A DNA stretch of 64,000 nt from GCA-2720975 sp964467985 (GTDB lineage Bacteria; Planctomycetota; UBA1135; GCA-002686595): positions 1 to 64,000 of the forward strand of contig CAYXTP010000013.1 of the NCBI GenBank assembly GCA_964467985.1. Reading direction: 5' to 3'. Each line of letters begins with the position of its first letter. The first letter of the stretch is position 1. Positions 35,359 through 44,799 of this stretch are shown piece after piece. The notes under the pieces were generated by a model that saw only the letters and a program-made list of their open reading frames with translations, was not told the origin of the DNA and ran no database searches. Made by a program: the position numbers and the translations under genes.

Positions 35359-37425
35359 CTACTTCCAGACCGAGGTGATCTTACCGAACAGCTTGTTCTT
35401 CTTCTCGGTCAGCTGGACTTCAACGTCCGTCAGACTCGCGCGCTTGCTCAGCTCGATGTCCAGTGGGAACCAGGGGGCCTTCCAACTCTTGTAGAGGGAA
35501 TCCTGATCCTGAACCTTGTCCATCTCCTCGCCCTTGGAGCCGCGCTTGTCCCCGGCCTTACGGTAGCTCACCTCTGGCCGAGCCACGGCTCCCCAGACTC
35601 GCTCATAGCGTTCTCCGGCCACTCCCGTCACGCACACCGTCTGACCCAGAACGACGACGGATTCCGCCGCGATCTCGGCCTTCCAATCGAACCCAAAGGG
35701 TGAACCGAGCTCGACTTCAATTTCCTGGTCGGGTTTGGCCACAGTCCAGGTAGGCGTGGTGTCCGAAGGCAACATGACCGATTTCAGGATTTGCTTCTTC
35801 TTGCCCTTCGTGACCAGACCGAAGTACAGGGTGTAGCGACCCACGGGGACATCCACACTCTTGCCCGACGTGAGGTCAAAGAAGGAGTTGGCGTAGTCGT
35901 TCTCACCGCGCACGATCACGAACGAAGCCTTGGGTCCCTTGTACTTGAGCTTGAGGCTACCGGTCCGCACGTTGTGCGGCGTCGCAGACAGTTTGGTCCC
36001 CCCATCCGTCATGGCCAGCTTGTACCAGACCCCGTCGATCTGCTGATACTCGCTCCAGGGAAGAGCTCGGTTGGTCTTTCCAATGACGATGGAGTCCATC
36101 TCCGGTTGAAAATTATCTTTGGTCAAACCGATGTGCCCATAGGCCACGGCTGGACTTCCATAGATGCCATCCAGGTTGTCGTCCAGTACGCGAATCGATG
36201 TGCCAGCAACTTCGCCCCGCATCGAGCCTGCCGGGGCGTAGTAGATATTGACGAGGTCATCATTGGGCGACAGGTTGACCTGCACCCCTTGGTAGGTGTC
36301 GGTTTCGCTACCCGTGACCGCAAGGATGGCCCACTTGCGCTTACTTGGTCCTTCCCCGATTTCCATGACAACCGGTTCCAACTTCCCTCTCACGGGCAGG
36401 TCCACATCGCCCTCGCCGTCTCGATCCAAGTCGATCTGAATGTCGGCCGAGCCGATACGCAGCACATCGGGTCCGTTCTCGATGCGCGCGATGGTCGCGC
36501 GCGAGCCTTTCTTGTTGAGTGAGACGGAGTTCCAGATCGGGTAGATCTCGTCCAAAAAGTAGCTCGGTCGCGACAGAGAACTCAGCTTCTCCACCAGGTC
36601 GAACTCCATGTCTACGTTGATGGTCGCTCCCGCCGGGCCGCGGGCCTTGCCCGCCTTGCCCTCACCTTCCGCGCCGGCCTCCCCCTCGCCTTCGCGCTCG
36701 CGACTACCGAAACCTAGGGCCGCCAGTCCTGTGTATCGCTCCTTCGTGAGGATGTACGCCGTGTCCTTGAGCTCGATTCGATCGCAGGCGTCCATGTAGA
36801 GCTCGTAGTTTTTGCAGGCTCGCTTCAGGTCCGCGTCTTTCTTGCCCAGCGCTGGCTCCTCGTAACAGTTGGCCGCGAACAGGTGGCAACGGGATGTGAA
36901 GTAGTCGTCTCTAAGGTCCGAGAAGGCCTTGGCGAGACCCTCGAACTCCATGCCCAGCGCCGTAAACTTGTGCGGCAACTTCTCGCCGTTCATGTTCTCG
37001 TGATAGAGCACGGTCTTCTTGGCAAAGGTCCCGCGCAGTCGCGCGCGAGTGCGCTTGACCTGCACGTCCAGCAACGAGAAGTACACTTCCATCTTGTTGC
37101 AAAATTCCGTGCCCCAGGCGGCCTTCCAGGACTTGCGGAAAGCGTCCATGCGCTCGAACAACCCGTCGTTGGGCGCGCTGGAAATCGCTTCAGCGGTCTC
37201 GACGATCCACTCGGAAGCGAAGTCGGGTTTCTTCTTGACGAGGCGCTTCAGTTCGGCGCTCGACCCGATCGTCATGGCCTGACTGAAGCTCTTGCGCCAT
37301 GCTTCTCGTGTGAGTTCCTGAGCGGGCGCCGACGATTCGAGGGCCGGCGGTCCCACTTCGCTCACCACGGGCCCGGCGGAAATGGCGGAGAGACAGCACA
37401 GGATCAGGAGGGGCGCTTTCATCAT
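35359..37425 (-). CDS. Large secreted protein of unknown function
   Basis: A 688-residue protein with a signal peptide (MMKAPLLILCCLSAISA). Residues about 20-240 are helical and lysine-rich; a low-complexity E/G/K/A linker (near 240-265) separates it from a beta-rich second half. The second half carries two calcium-loop-like stretches, DLDRDGEGDVD and DDNLDGIYG. No known catalytic motif is seen. The start is the ATG at 37425; an upstream in-frame codon exists but the signal peptide fits this one. It lies between serS and the rhomboid gene on the same strand. Confidence 0.6.
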   Translation of the reverse strand: MMKAPLLILCCLSAISAGPVVSEVGPPALESSAPAQELTREAWRKSFSQAMTIGSSAELKRLVKKKPDFASEWIVETAEAISSAPNDGLFERMDAFRKSWKAAWGTEFCNKMEVYFSLLDVQVKRTRARLRGTFAKKTVLYHENMNGEKLPHKFTALGMEFEGLAKAFSDLRDDYFTSRCHLFAANCYEEPALGKKDADLKRACKNYELYMDACDRIELKDTAYILTKERYTGLAALGFGSREREGEGEAGAEGEGKAGKARGPAGATINVDMEFDLVEKLSSLSRPSYFLDEIYPIWNSVSLNKKGSRATIARIENGPDVLRIGSADIQIDLDRDGEGDVDLPVRGKLEPVVMEIGEGPSKRKWAILAVTGSETDTYQGVQVNLSPNDDLVNIYYAPAGSMRGEVAGTSIRVLDDNLDGIYGSPAVAYGHIGLTKDNFQPEMDSIVIGKTNRALPWSEYQQIDGVWYKLAMTDGGTKLSATPHNVRTGSLKLKYKGPKASFVIVRGENDYANSFFDLTSGKSVDVPVGRYTLYFGLVTKGKKKQILKSVMLPSDTTPTWTVAKPDQEIEVELGSPFGFDWKAEIAAESVVVLGQTVCVTGVAGERYERVWGAVARPEVSYRKAGDKRGSKGEEMDKVQDQDSLYKSWKAPWFPLDIELSKRASLTDVEVQLTEKKNKLFGKITSVWK

Positions 37426-37469
37426 GGGAGCAGTGTAGCACCCCATTCCGATCGGGTTTCCGCCCCTGC

Positions 37470-38333
37470 TTAACCCTTGCGAGAAACCCGCTTGAGGAAA
37501 TCCCTTTCCTTGTCAGAGAGGGACCCCAGGCCTTCGGAGTGGATCTTCTTCAGCAGCGCGTCCAGACGCTCCTGATCGGCCTGCTTGCGATTCTGTTGCC
37601 CATCGATCTGACGCTGCCGAAGGCGGCCAATGGGGTCCCAGCGAACCCAGCCCCCGCGCGCCGCAAGGAATCCATAGAGAGCCCCTCCAAGATGCACGTG
37701 ATGGGCCACGAGGCCCGCGCTACCCCCTTTCAAACCGATGAGCAAATTCAGGGCGTCCAGCACCACGATCCCGGTGGCCAACCACCGTAAGCGAACGGGG
37801 AAAAAGAAGAACAACACCTGGGTGTCCGGTCGCAACACCGCGGTGGCGACCAGAACTCCGAGGACCGCACCCGAGGCACCAATCACCGGCAGCCCCGCTC
37901 CAAAGAGCCACTCGCCGACAAGATGAAACAAGCCCCCGCACAGCGCCGCCCCCACGAACACCATCAGAAACCGATTCGAGCCCAAGATCGTCTCCAGCAT
38001 CGTCCCGAAGAAGTACAGCAGCAACATGTTGAACATGATGTGCGTGGGGTCCGATGCGGCGTGCAGAAAGCTGTAGCTGATCAGCTGCCAGACGGGCACG
38101 AAAGGAGCCTGGGCAGCCCACAATCCGGGGTCGAGCCCAAACCAACGCACGACACCATCTGCGGCTGGGGTCGAGACATACCAGATGATGAAGTACAGCA
38201 CGAACACGGCCGCGTTGATCTGCATCAAACGCTTGACCATCGGTGTGATCGGGGGCAACCCCATGCGCATGACTGGCGCTCCCGCGTCTCCAGCGCCCCA
38301 CGAACCCTGCGGGTCCTGGTATTGAGTCGTCAT
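37470..38333 (-). CDS. Rhomboid-family intramembrane serine protease
   Basis: A 287-residue protein with six or seven membrane segments. The catalytic serine is S154 in VIGASGAVLG and the histidine is H214 in HHVHLGGALYG. An HIMFNMLLLYFFG segment fits the conserved helix 2. A charged cytoplasmic tail of about 60 residues ends LKRVSRKG. It starts at the ATG at 38333, 26 bases after folD on the same strand. The substrate is unknown. Confidence 0.9.
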   Translation of the reverse strand: MTTQYQDPQGSWGAGDAGAPVMRMGLPPITPMVKRLMQINAAVFVLYFIIWYVSTPAADGVVRWFGLDPGLWAAQAPFVPVWQLISYSFLHAASDPTHIMFNMLLLYFFGTMLETILGSNRFLMVFVGAALCGGLFHLVGEWLFGAGLPVIGASGAVLGVLVATAVLRPDTQVLFFFFPVRLRWLATGIVVLDALNLLIGLKGGSAGLVAHHVHLGGALYGFLAARGGWVRWDPIGRLRQRQIDGQQNRKQADQERLDALLKKIHSEGLGSLSDKERDFLKRVSRKG

Positions 38334-38359
38334 GACAAGTGCCTCACGAGCGGCCCGCG

Positions 38360-39256
38360 CTAGCGACTCCCGTCGCCTGTTGAACCGCCAGCTCCAACGG
38401 TTGTTCGGGCCGCATCCAAAGTGTTCTTCAAGAGCATGGCGATGGTCATGGGACCCACGCCTCCGGGCACAGGCGTGATGGCTCCGGCCACGGCGGCCGC
38501 CGCTTCGAAGTCCACATCCCCCACCAACTTGCCGTCTGCACCGCGATTGATACCCACATCGAGCACGGTGGCACCTGGTTGAATCCAATCCCCCTTGATC
38601 AATTTCTCCACGCCGACAGCCGCCACGACAACGTCCGCCCGTCGACATTCGGCTGCCAAGTCCCGAGTGCGGCTGTGACAGAGGGTCACGGTGGCGTTGC
38701 GCGCCAGGGCCAGTTGGGCGAAGGGCTTGCCCACCAACATGGACCGTCCCACGATCGTCACACGCCGGCCCTCCAATTCGATGCCGTGTCGGTCGAGAAG
38801 CTCGATGCAGCCGGCCGGAGTGCAGGGGACATGACCTGAGTTCCCCGTCACGAGCGCCGCAACGTTTGTGGGAGTCAGTCCATCCACGTCCTTGGCGGGA
38901 TCCAAGCGAGCCAGGGCGCGATCCGCGTCGAGACCCTTGGGCAGGGGCAGTTGCACGAGGATGCCGTGCACCGATTCGTCGCCATTCAGTCGCTGGATTT
39001 CAGCTTCCAGATCGCCCTGACTCGTTTCCGCAGGAAGGCGCACGGTGGAGACATTGAACCCAGCCTGGGTGGCGGCGCGATCCTTGTTGCGCACGTAGAC
39101 CTGGCTGGCGGGATCTTCGCCCACCAAGACAACCGTCAGTCCCGGTGCAGGATGACCCGCTGCACAAAGCTGACGGACCCCCTCCGCCACTTCCTCTCGC
39201 ACCGCCAAGGCCGTGGCCTTGCCGTCCAAGATCCGGGCTGTCTCGACGCCGTTCAT
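38360..39256 (-). CDS. folD: Bifunctional methylenetetrahydrofolate dehydrogenase/cyclohydrolase
   Basis: A 298-residue FolD. Landmarks are VGEDPASQVYVRNK (catalytic lysine region), GILVQLPLPKGLD, KDVDGLTPTN, the Rossmann VTIVGRSMLVGKPFAQL, and the end GAITPVPGGVGPMT. It interconverts methylene-, methenyl- and formyl-tetrahydrofolate. The start is the ATG at 39256, overlapping the ccsA stop by 4 bases. This couples it to the cytochrome c operon, although no functional link is known. Confidence 0.94.
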   Translation of the reverse strand: MNGVETARILDGKATALAVREEVAEGVRQLCAAGHPAPGLTVVLVGEDPASQVYVRNKDRAATQAGFNVSTVRLPAETSQGDLEAEIQRLNGDESVHGILVQLPLPKGLDADRALARLDPAKDVDGLTPTNVAALVTGNSGHVPCTPAGCIELLDRHGIELEGRRVTIVGRSMLVGKPFAQLALARNATVTLCHSRTRDLAAECRRADVVVAAVGVEKLIKGDWIQPGATVLDVGINRGADGKLVGDVDFEAAAAVAGAITPVPGGVGPMTIAMLLKNTLDAARTTVGAGGSTGDGSR

Positions 39257-41193
39257 GATGTGGATTCCTCTCGCGATGCCGTGTTGCTTGCGACTCCCAC
39301 TCCGCCAGCGAGGGCTACGAGGCCGGAAATGGCCCAGAAGATGTACAAGGACAGCTGGACGCCGCTCGTAAAACCATAACTGTGGAGGCCCGTCTCCAGC
39401 AGGTTGACGCCCCACCAGGATGCGGCAACTACAGCGCCACCTAGAACGGCTAGGACCGCCAATCCGCGATCCCGGATGTAACCGCCGAGGCGTGCGTGCA
39501 GGATCATGATCTCCCACAGGCAGATCAGGAGCGCTCCGTTCTCTTTCGGGTCCCAGCCCCAGAACCTGCCCCAGGAGTCGTTGGCCCAGACGCCGCCCAT
39601 GATCGTTCCAAAGACGGAGAACAAGAGGCCAAAGCAAATGACGCCATAGGTCATGCGGGTCAAAGACCGGTACAGCTCCTTGTCGCCCCGACGCCACCCC
39701 AAGAGCCGTCCCAGGATCCAGGCATACCCCAAGGCCGCCGCAAGCAATCCCGCGGCGTACCCCATCACGATCGTGGTCACGTGGATCGCGAGGTAGTAGT
39801 TGGTATCCAGCACGGCCACAACCGATGCCATGGTGTCGCCAGCGGTGGCGATCTCCTTGAATTCGTACTTGCCAGCCAAGAACATGCCCGTCACACCGAG
39901 TACGGCGGAGAGGCCGAGTGCCACCCTCTGACGTGTCATCCATTCCGTGGCCAGGCCCAACACGACAGCACAGGCCGTCACGAAGAGCACCGTGTCGTAC
40001 AGACTGACCACAGGCGGCCGTTGGCGAATAATGCAACGCAGGACGATCCCGAAGATCACAAGTCCAGCACCGGTAGACGTGGTCGCCCAGGTGACCCTGT
40101 TCAACCAGGCTTTTGTGGGCAGCAGAGCACTGAAACACGCGCCCAGGAAGGCCAGCAGAAAGAAGACCAGTGAGTTGGTAAAGGGATCCCAGCGGTAGAG
40201 GTCAACCTCCAATTCGATCGCCCGGTATTCCCCACGCGCCTCGGCCCTTCCGACGAGCAGCGTGTGCAAGGTCTGAAGCTCAGTGCGCAAGGCCTCTCGA
40301 TCCCCCTTGGCTTGCTCCATGCGTTGCATCGCGCGCAGGACTTCAAGCTCGGAATCCAAGTTCAGATCGCTGTCGAAGGCCACATCCACCAGATCCGTGG
40401 CACGCCACCAGCGCTCGGGAGCCTTGCTCCCTGGGTGCGGTGCGAGCAGAAAGGGGCCCCCCCGACCTCGTTCACCGACCTCGGCCAGTTGCTCCGCCAG
40501 GGTCCGCAGAGCCGCCTGCTGTTCTGGCGAGGAGGCTTCTCCGCCGGGCACTCCGCGCCACAGGGCCTTGAAAGACTCGGCCTGCTCGAGCACGCCGGCC
40601 AGGTCAGTCTCAGCCTGGTCCCAGATGCCCTCCAAACCCGCCGTGGTCAGCTTGCGCCGTGTGAAGTCGAAGCCCAGGAGCAAGCCTTCGAATTGGCGCA
40701 GATTGCCCTCGAGGTCGAACAGTTGGCGTTGCACTACGGAACGATCCCCGGGCTCGATGGAGCGGGCCAGCATGGCCTCGCGGGCGATCTGCTCGCGCCC
40801 CGGGACCAACTCTTCGTAGGTGTACCAGTCTCGCTTCGATCTGGCTTCCAGCCCCACCGCTTCCACGGCAGCGTCGTTCTCGATCCTGAAACAGGGATAC
40901 GTGCGGGCTTGATCCGGGAAGAGGAGACAGTCCAGCAGCCAAGACCTGTGATCGATCTTGGTCCCGTCGCGCAGTTTGAGAGTGCGTTTCCCGTTGAGCA
41001 GTGTCAGCCGCAGCCCGGCCAACTTGCCTATGGGTTTGATGCGGCCGCCATCCTGAACCGGAAGAGTCTCAAACAACTCAAGGATGTCCTCCTCCCACGG
41101 CAGTCCACGTTCCAACTCGATCGTCTCTTTCTGGCCACAACTGGCGCTCAGGAAAACCGTGAACAAGAGTGCAAGCGAATAAACGAGTCTCAT
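39253..41193 (-). CDS. ccsA: Cytochrome c biogenesis protein CcsA/ResC with long N-terminal domain
   Basis: A 646-residue protein. The N terminus looks like a lipoprotein signal (FLSASCGQ), followed by a domain of about 300 residues that begins near LPVQDGGRIKP, as seen in large CcsA proteins of other phyla. The C-terminal 300 residues are a CcsA/CycK heme-handling domain with about eight membrane segments and the tryptophan-rich WGRFWGWDPKENGALL motif. It delivers heme to apocytochromes with ResB. It overlaps resB by ATGA. Confidence 0.88.
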   Translation of the reverse strand: MRLVYSLALLFTVFLSASCGQKETIELERGLPWEEDILELFETLPVQDGGRIKPIGKLAGLRLTLLNGKRTLKLRDGTKIDHRSWLLDCLLFPDQARTYPCFRIENDAAVEAVGLEARSKRDWYTYEELVPGREQIAREAMLARSIEPGDRSVVQRQLFDLEGNLRQFEGLLLGFDFTRRKLTTAGLEGIWDQAETDLAGVLEQAESFKALWRGVPGGEASSPEQQAALRTLAEQLAEVGERGRGGPFLLAPHPGSKAPERWWRATDLVDVAFDSDLNLDSELEVLRAMQRMEQAKGDREALRTELQTLHTLLVGRAEARGEYRAIELEVDLYRWDPFTNSLVFFLLAFLGACFSALLPTKAWLNRVTWATTSTGAGLVIFGIVLRCIIRQRPPVVSLYDTVLFVTACAVVLGLATEWMTRQRVALGLSAVLGVTGMFLAGKYEFKEIATAGDTMASVVAVLDTNYYLAIHVTTIVMGYAAGLLAAALGYAWILGRLLGWRRGDKELYRSLTRMTYGVICFGLLFSVFGTIMGGVWANDSWGRFWGWDPKENGALLICLWEIMILHARLGGYIRDRGLAVLAVLGGAVVAASWWGVNLLETGLHSYGFTSGVQLSLYIFWAISGLVALAGGVGVASNTASREESTS

Positions 41194-42656
41194 GCCACTT
41201 CTCCTTGGGTGCTGGCATCTGCAGCAGCGCGACGACGACCTTGTGCTTGGACAAAGCCGGACAACTTACGGACAAAAGCCATGAGCAAGCCGACTGTGAT
41301 CACCCACATGCTGTACTCGGGCCACTTGTCCGATACGTTCCGAACGACGCTAAAAACAGAGTAGGGCTCTTCCTCCAACATGTGGCCTCGGCCCGCGGAG
41401 AGAATCCGCACGGACGCCCCCCCCCTGCGCAAACTGAGTCGAAACCCATCCCGGGCCACAGCGCTGGCGTAGAAGGTCGTGTCCGCCGAGAAGGGAACAG
41501 TCAGCGGGCCTTGGGGTGTGTCGAACTCGTAGCTTCCCCAATCACCCGCTTCATTGGCGATGCGCACGGCTCGGCCTTCACCAATGGTATGCCCGAACAT
41601 CAACACTCGGCCTGTGGCGACGTCGAGGGAGCAGGCCGCCGCGGGACTCGCCTCCTGCGGCCCCCACGACGATTGAAAGAAGACCAATCCGTCCGAGCGC
41701 AGGGGTTCGTTCATTTGGATACGCACTCTCCGCTCACCCTGATCGTCGATCTTGGTGACATCGCTGCGGTAGGCCTTGGCCATTCCCAGGCCAGGATGAT
41801 CTTCCTTTTGAAAGTCATCCAGTCGCAACTGAAAGGGCATCTTGTAGCGTGCGTGGCGCAGATCGACGGCCCAAATCTTGCCGCCTGATTCGAAGGTCCA
41901 GGGGGTCAATTGAAAGCCCCACAACAGCGTGCGCTGAGACTCACCAGCGCCTTGAATTTCTGCCACCAGACCTGCGGGATTGCGGCCGGGTTCGCGATCG
42001 GGGGTACGGGCGCTCAGTCGCAGCCCTTCAAGCTCGAGCCCGGTCCCTGCGCCCGTCGCCTTCTCCACTCGGGTTGAGGACTGGAATTGCGAGAGGAGCA
42101 GGTCAAAGGGCAGGTCCTCAGAAGTGAAGCGTCGCAAGCGGTCGCGGCCGAGGTCCGCGAATTGCTCGTGGCGGATGACCAGTTCCTCAACCATGTCAGC
42201 CCCGGCCACCTCAAAGATCGCCACTTCCCAGAGGTGATTGGACAGAAATTCCTCACCCACTTGACCCTCAACCAGCAGCAGACTGCCTTCGTCGGCCGTC
42301 CATTGCTTGACGAGACCTGATACCAGCAGAAAGGCGATGCCCAAGTGGATCACAACGATCCCGGCGGTGCGCTTGGAGATCTTGATGCGCAGCAGGCCGC
42401 CGACCAGCATGTTGATCGAGAGCAGGCCCATGCACATCAATCCAGAGGGGAAGGTCGGCACCCGGATGGAACCGATTTTCGCCCATAGGAACCAGGAAGA
42501 GAAAAACCTCTGCTTGGCGGCGTGCAATCCGTGATCCACCTGGTACACGGTTCCAACAATGGTCAGGAGGAACAAGCAAGCGAGCAAGGTGACCGCCAAG
42601 CCGTAGGACGAGAAGAAAGCCAAGACGGAATGCGGCGCTTTGGACTTGGATGTCAT
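41190..42656 (-). CDS. ccsB: ResB-like cytochrome c biogenesis protein (CcsB)
   Basis: A 488-residue ResB-type protein. Three N-terminal membrane segments (SSYGLAVTLLACLFLLTIVGT, GLLSINMLVGGLLRI, IVVIHLGIAFLLVSGL) are followed by a large periplasmic beta-rich domain and one final membrane segment near residue 448. ResB/Ccs1 proteins hold apocytochromes reduced with CcsA. The ATGA overlap with ccsA and with the upstream unknown protein marks one operon. Confidence 0.82.
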   Translation of the reverse strand: MTSKSKAPHSVLAFFSSYGLAVTLLACLFLLTIVGTVYQVDHGLHAAKQRFFSSWFLWAKIGSIRVPTFPSGLMCMGLLSINMLVGGLLRIKISKRTAGIVVIHLGIAFLLVSGLVKQWTADEGSLLLVEGQVGEEFLSNHLWEVAIFEVAGADMVEELVIRHEQFADLGRDRLRRFTSEDLPFDLLLSQFQSSTRVEKATGAGTGLELEGLRLSARTPDREPGRNPAGLVAEIQGAGESQRTLLWGFQLTPWTFESGGKIWAVDLRHARYKMPFQLRLDDFQKEDHPGLGMAKAYRSDVTKIDDQGERRVRIQMNEPLRSDGLVFFQSSWGPQEASPAAACSLDVATGRVLMFGHTIGEGRAVRIANEAGDWGSYEFDTPQGPLTVPFSADTTFYASAVARDGFRLSLRRGGASVRILSAGRGHMLEEEPYSVFSVVRNVSDKWPEYSMWVITVGLLMAFVRKLSGFVQAQGRRRAAADASTQGEVA

Positions 42657-43798
42657 TGGGCAACCTCGAGTGATGTCACGAAGGACACAAACGCGTCCCG
42701 CTCAGCCAGGAGTTCCTCACGCGGGCCGATCATTTTCACGAACAGACTCCCGTCAGTCCGAATGAGCAGCACCCCCAGGAGTGCCGAGTCCAAATCCTCG
42801 TCGGTCAGCTCGACTAGGGTGCAGTCTTGCCCCAAACAGGTCACCGTGGGCAAGGCCTCGGCTGCAGTCGCATCGATGGGATCGGCTCCCACTTGTCCAT
42901 TCCAGCGGTTGATATTGGCCGTCAGGCCTCCCCCCGCACCGACGAGTTCCACCACATAACACTGGCTCGCTGTGCCCGCCGTCAAGTTGACGATCCGCAT
43001 GCCGGAGGGCGACAGCTCGCGCCATCCAGCGGGCAGGTCAAAGTCGTAGTTCGTGACGCTGCCCGCGCCAGCGGTCTGGGAATCGGTGGCGGTCGCAGGC
43101 GCCGCGCCATCGGCTGACTGGGACGAGGGCGGAGGACCACCCTCCTGCTGAGCGGGCATGCGCACGCGAACCGAAGCGCAGAATGCGTCAAACGCAGATC
43201 CCTCCACCTCAATCAGACCGACGGGCCCGGTCATCTTGACGAAGATGGTGAAGCGATCCGCAATCAAGATCGCCCCCAGCAAGCCCCAGTTGGGCCGACC
43301 CTCGCCGCCCATTCCGGTGTAGTCCCCGCGCAACTCCACACGCGTGGCCGCGGTCCCCAGGAGGGTCACGAGGGGCAACTCATCGACCTCTTCGGCGCTG
43401 AGCGGTTCGAGCCCCATCTGATCCCGCCAACGGTTGACGTTGTTCGCCATGCCCCCACCATCCTGACCGAGAATCGTCAGGCTGCAGTCGGCATCGGGAT
43501 GCCCCCCCGGCCGCAAGCTAGCGATGCGCATGCCGCTCGCCTCAAGCTCCTGCCAACCGATGGGCAAGGTCCATAGAAGGGGGGACTGGGTGGCTTGGGG
43601 ATCTGTAACACCCAGTCGTTGCGCCAAGCTGGCACCGACGGAGACGGGCCGACTCGACGCCGAGACGATTCGCCGCCCTTCGATTTCGACCTCACTCGCG
43701 GTTCCGCAAGCGAAAGCGAGGTAGGCCACACTCAACCCCAGGTACGCAGGTAGCGTTCGGCCTCGGGCCGAGAAGCGCTTGCGATCAGACATCACCAT
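42653..43798 (-). CDS. Exported protein with a duplicated domain, unknown function
   Basis: A 381-residue protein with an N-terminal membrane-anchoring or signal segment (about 15-32). The rest is two copies of one domain: about residues 75-212 and 253-381. Each begins LP-GW-EL--SGMRI, has an NxNRW segment (NNVNRW, NINRW), and ends FVKM-GP--x-ER-AF. The copies are joined by a P/Q/A-rich linker. The family is unknown to me, though similar single domains seem common in planctomycetes. Start is ATG at 43798; ATG at 43792 overlaps the previous stop by one base and is also plausible. It sits upstream of and overlaps ccsB. Confidence 0.65.
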   Translation of the reverse strand: MVMSDRKRFSARGRTLPAYLGLSVAYLAFACGTASEVEIEGRRIVSASSRPVSVGASLAQRLGVTDPQATQSPLLWTLPIGWQELEASGMRIASLRPGGHPDADCSLTILGQDGGGMANNVNRWRDQMGLEPLSAEEVDELPLVTLLGTAATRVELRGDYTGMGGEGRPNWGLLGAILIADRFTIFVKMTGPVGLIEVEGSAFDAFCASVRVRMPAQQEGGPPPSSQSADGAAPATATDSQTAGAGSVTNYDFDLPAGWRELSPSGMRIVNLTAGTASQCYVVELVGAGGGLTANINRWNGQVGADPIDATAAEALPTVTCLGQDCTLVELTDEDLDSALLGVLLIRTDGSLFVKMIGPREELLAERDAFVSFVTSLEVAQ

Positions 43799-44799
43799 TT
43801 CCTTTCCAAAACGTAGTTTCCGAGCAGGGTCAGCGCCTTCTTCGAAGGACCCTCTGCGAGCACTTCCAGCCGATGGTTCGCGCGAGTCACCAGGGATCGC
43901 GCCCGCTCTAGGGCTAGATCGAGGCCGGGTTGCAGATCACAGACAGCGCGCAGAGCCGCGCGCCGGTCGCGCCCCTCGGCACCCTCACGGTAGGCCGCGC
44001 GCATGGCAGAGCGCACGGACTCGTCGGCACGCTGATACGTGACGAGTACTGGCAGAGTGACCTTGCCGTCCTCCACATCGTTGCCGACGCTCTTGCCCAC
44101 GTCTTGGACCTCACCCACCAGGTCCAACACGTCATCAACGATCTGGAACGCCAGGCCAATGTCCTCACCGAAGCAGGCCATGGCCTCGACCCGTTGCGGA
44201 TCGGCCGCCCCAGGGTACGCGGCGCCCAACTCGCAGGCTGCGCGGTAGAGAGTCGCTGTCTTGGCCGCTGCGATGAACTCGTAGGTCTGCTGGTCCATCT
44301 CGAAGGCCAATCGTGATCCGGCTTGGATGATCTCTCCTTCGCAGATGCGTCGGGTCGCGCGAGACAGGACCTCACTCACGAGGGAGGACTCCAAGGTGGT
44401 CGAGAGGTGGAAGGCGCGCGCGTAGAGAAGGTCCCCGAGCAAGACGGCCACCTGGTTGTCCCAGCGTTGATTGACACATGCCACTCGTCGGCGAACCTCA
44501 GCGCCGTCCAGCACGTCGTCGTGTACCAGAGTCGCCAGGTGAATCATCTCGATGACACTCGCCACTTGCGGCAGCTCGTGGTGCGAGTTACCGGAGGCGT
44601 GGGCTGAGAGCAGCACCAGCGCAGCCCGCAGTTGCTTGCCACGAAAACTGCCCAGGTGCTCGGTCATGTCCGCCACAGCCGGATGATCAGAATCCAACTG
44701 GTCGGACACGCACCTGCGCATGAGTTGCATGCCCGCTTCCACCGGCTCCAACAAGTGAGCCAGTCGGCGATCGCGGAGCCGGCTCTTCAAGAGACTCAT
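43792..44799 (-). CDS. Polyprenyl synthetase (all-trans prenyl diphosphate synthase)
   Basis: A 335-residue prenyltransferase that condenses isopentenyl units. The first aspartate-rich motif is LVHDDVLDGAEVRR and the second is QIVDDVLDLVGE; the GKSVGNDVEDGKVTLP segment fits trans-long-chain enzymes. The product chain length cannot be read; quinone side chain is the usual role. Start is ATG at 44799, overlapping the mobA stop by ATGA. Coupling with cytochrome c genes fits a respiratory theme. Confidence 0.9.
   Translation of the reverse strand: MSLLKSRLRDRRLAHLLEPVEAGMQLMRRCVSDQLDSDHPAVADMTEHLGSFRGKQLRAALVLLSAHASGNSHHELPQVASVIEMIHLATLVHDDVLDGAEVRRRVACVNQRWDNQVAVLLGDLLYARAFHLSTTLESSLVSEVLSRATRRICEGEIIQAGSRLAFEMDQQTYEFIAAAKTATLYRAACELGAAYPGAADPQRVEAMACFGEDIGLAFQIVDDVLDLVGEVQDVGKSVGNDVEDGKVTLPVLVTYQRADESVRSAMRAAYREGAEGRDRRAALRAVCDLQPGLDLALERARSLVTRANHRLEVLAEGPSKKALTLLGNYVLERKW

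Noticed and set aside
38360..40138. Long N-terminal extension of folD into ccsA
   Set aside because: The extra frame is antisense-like overlap with ccsA coding in another frame; family similarity begins at 39256.
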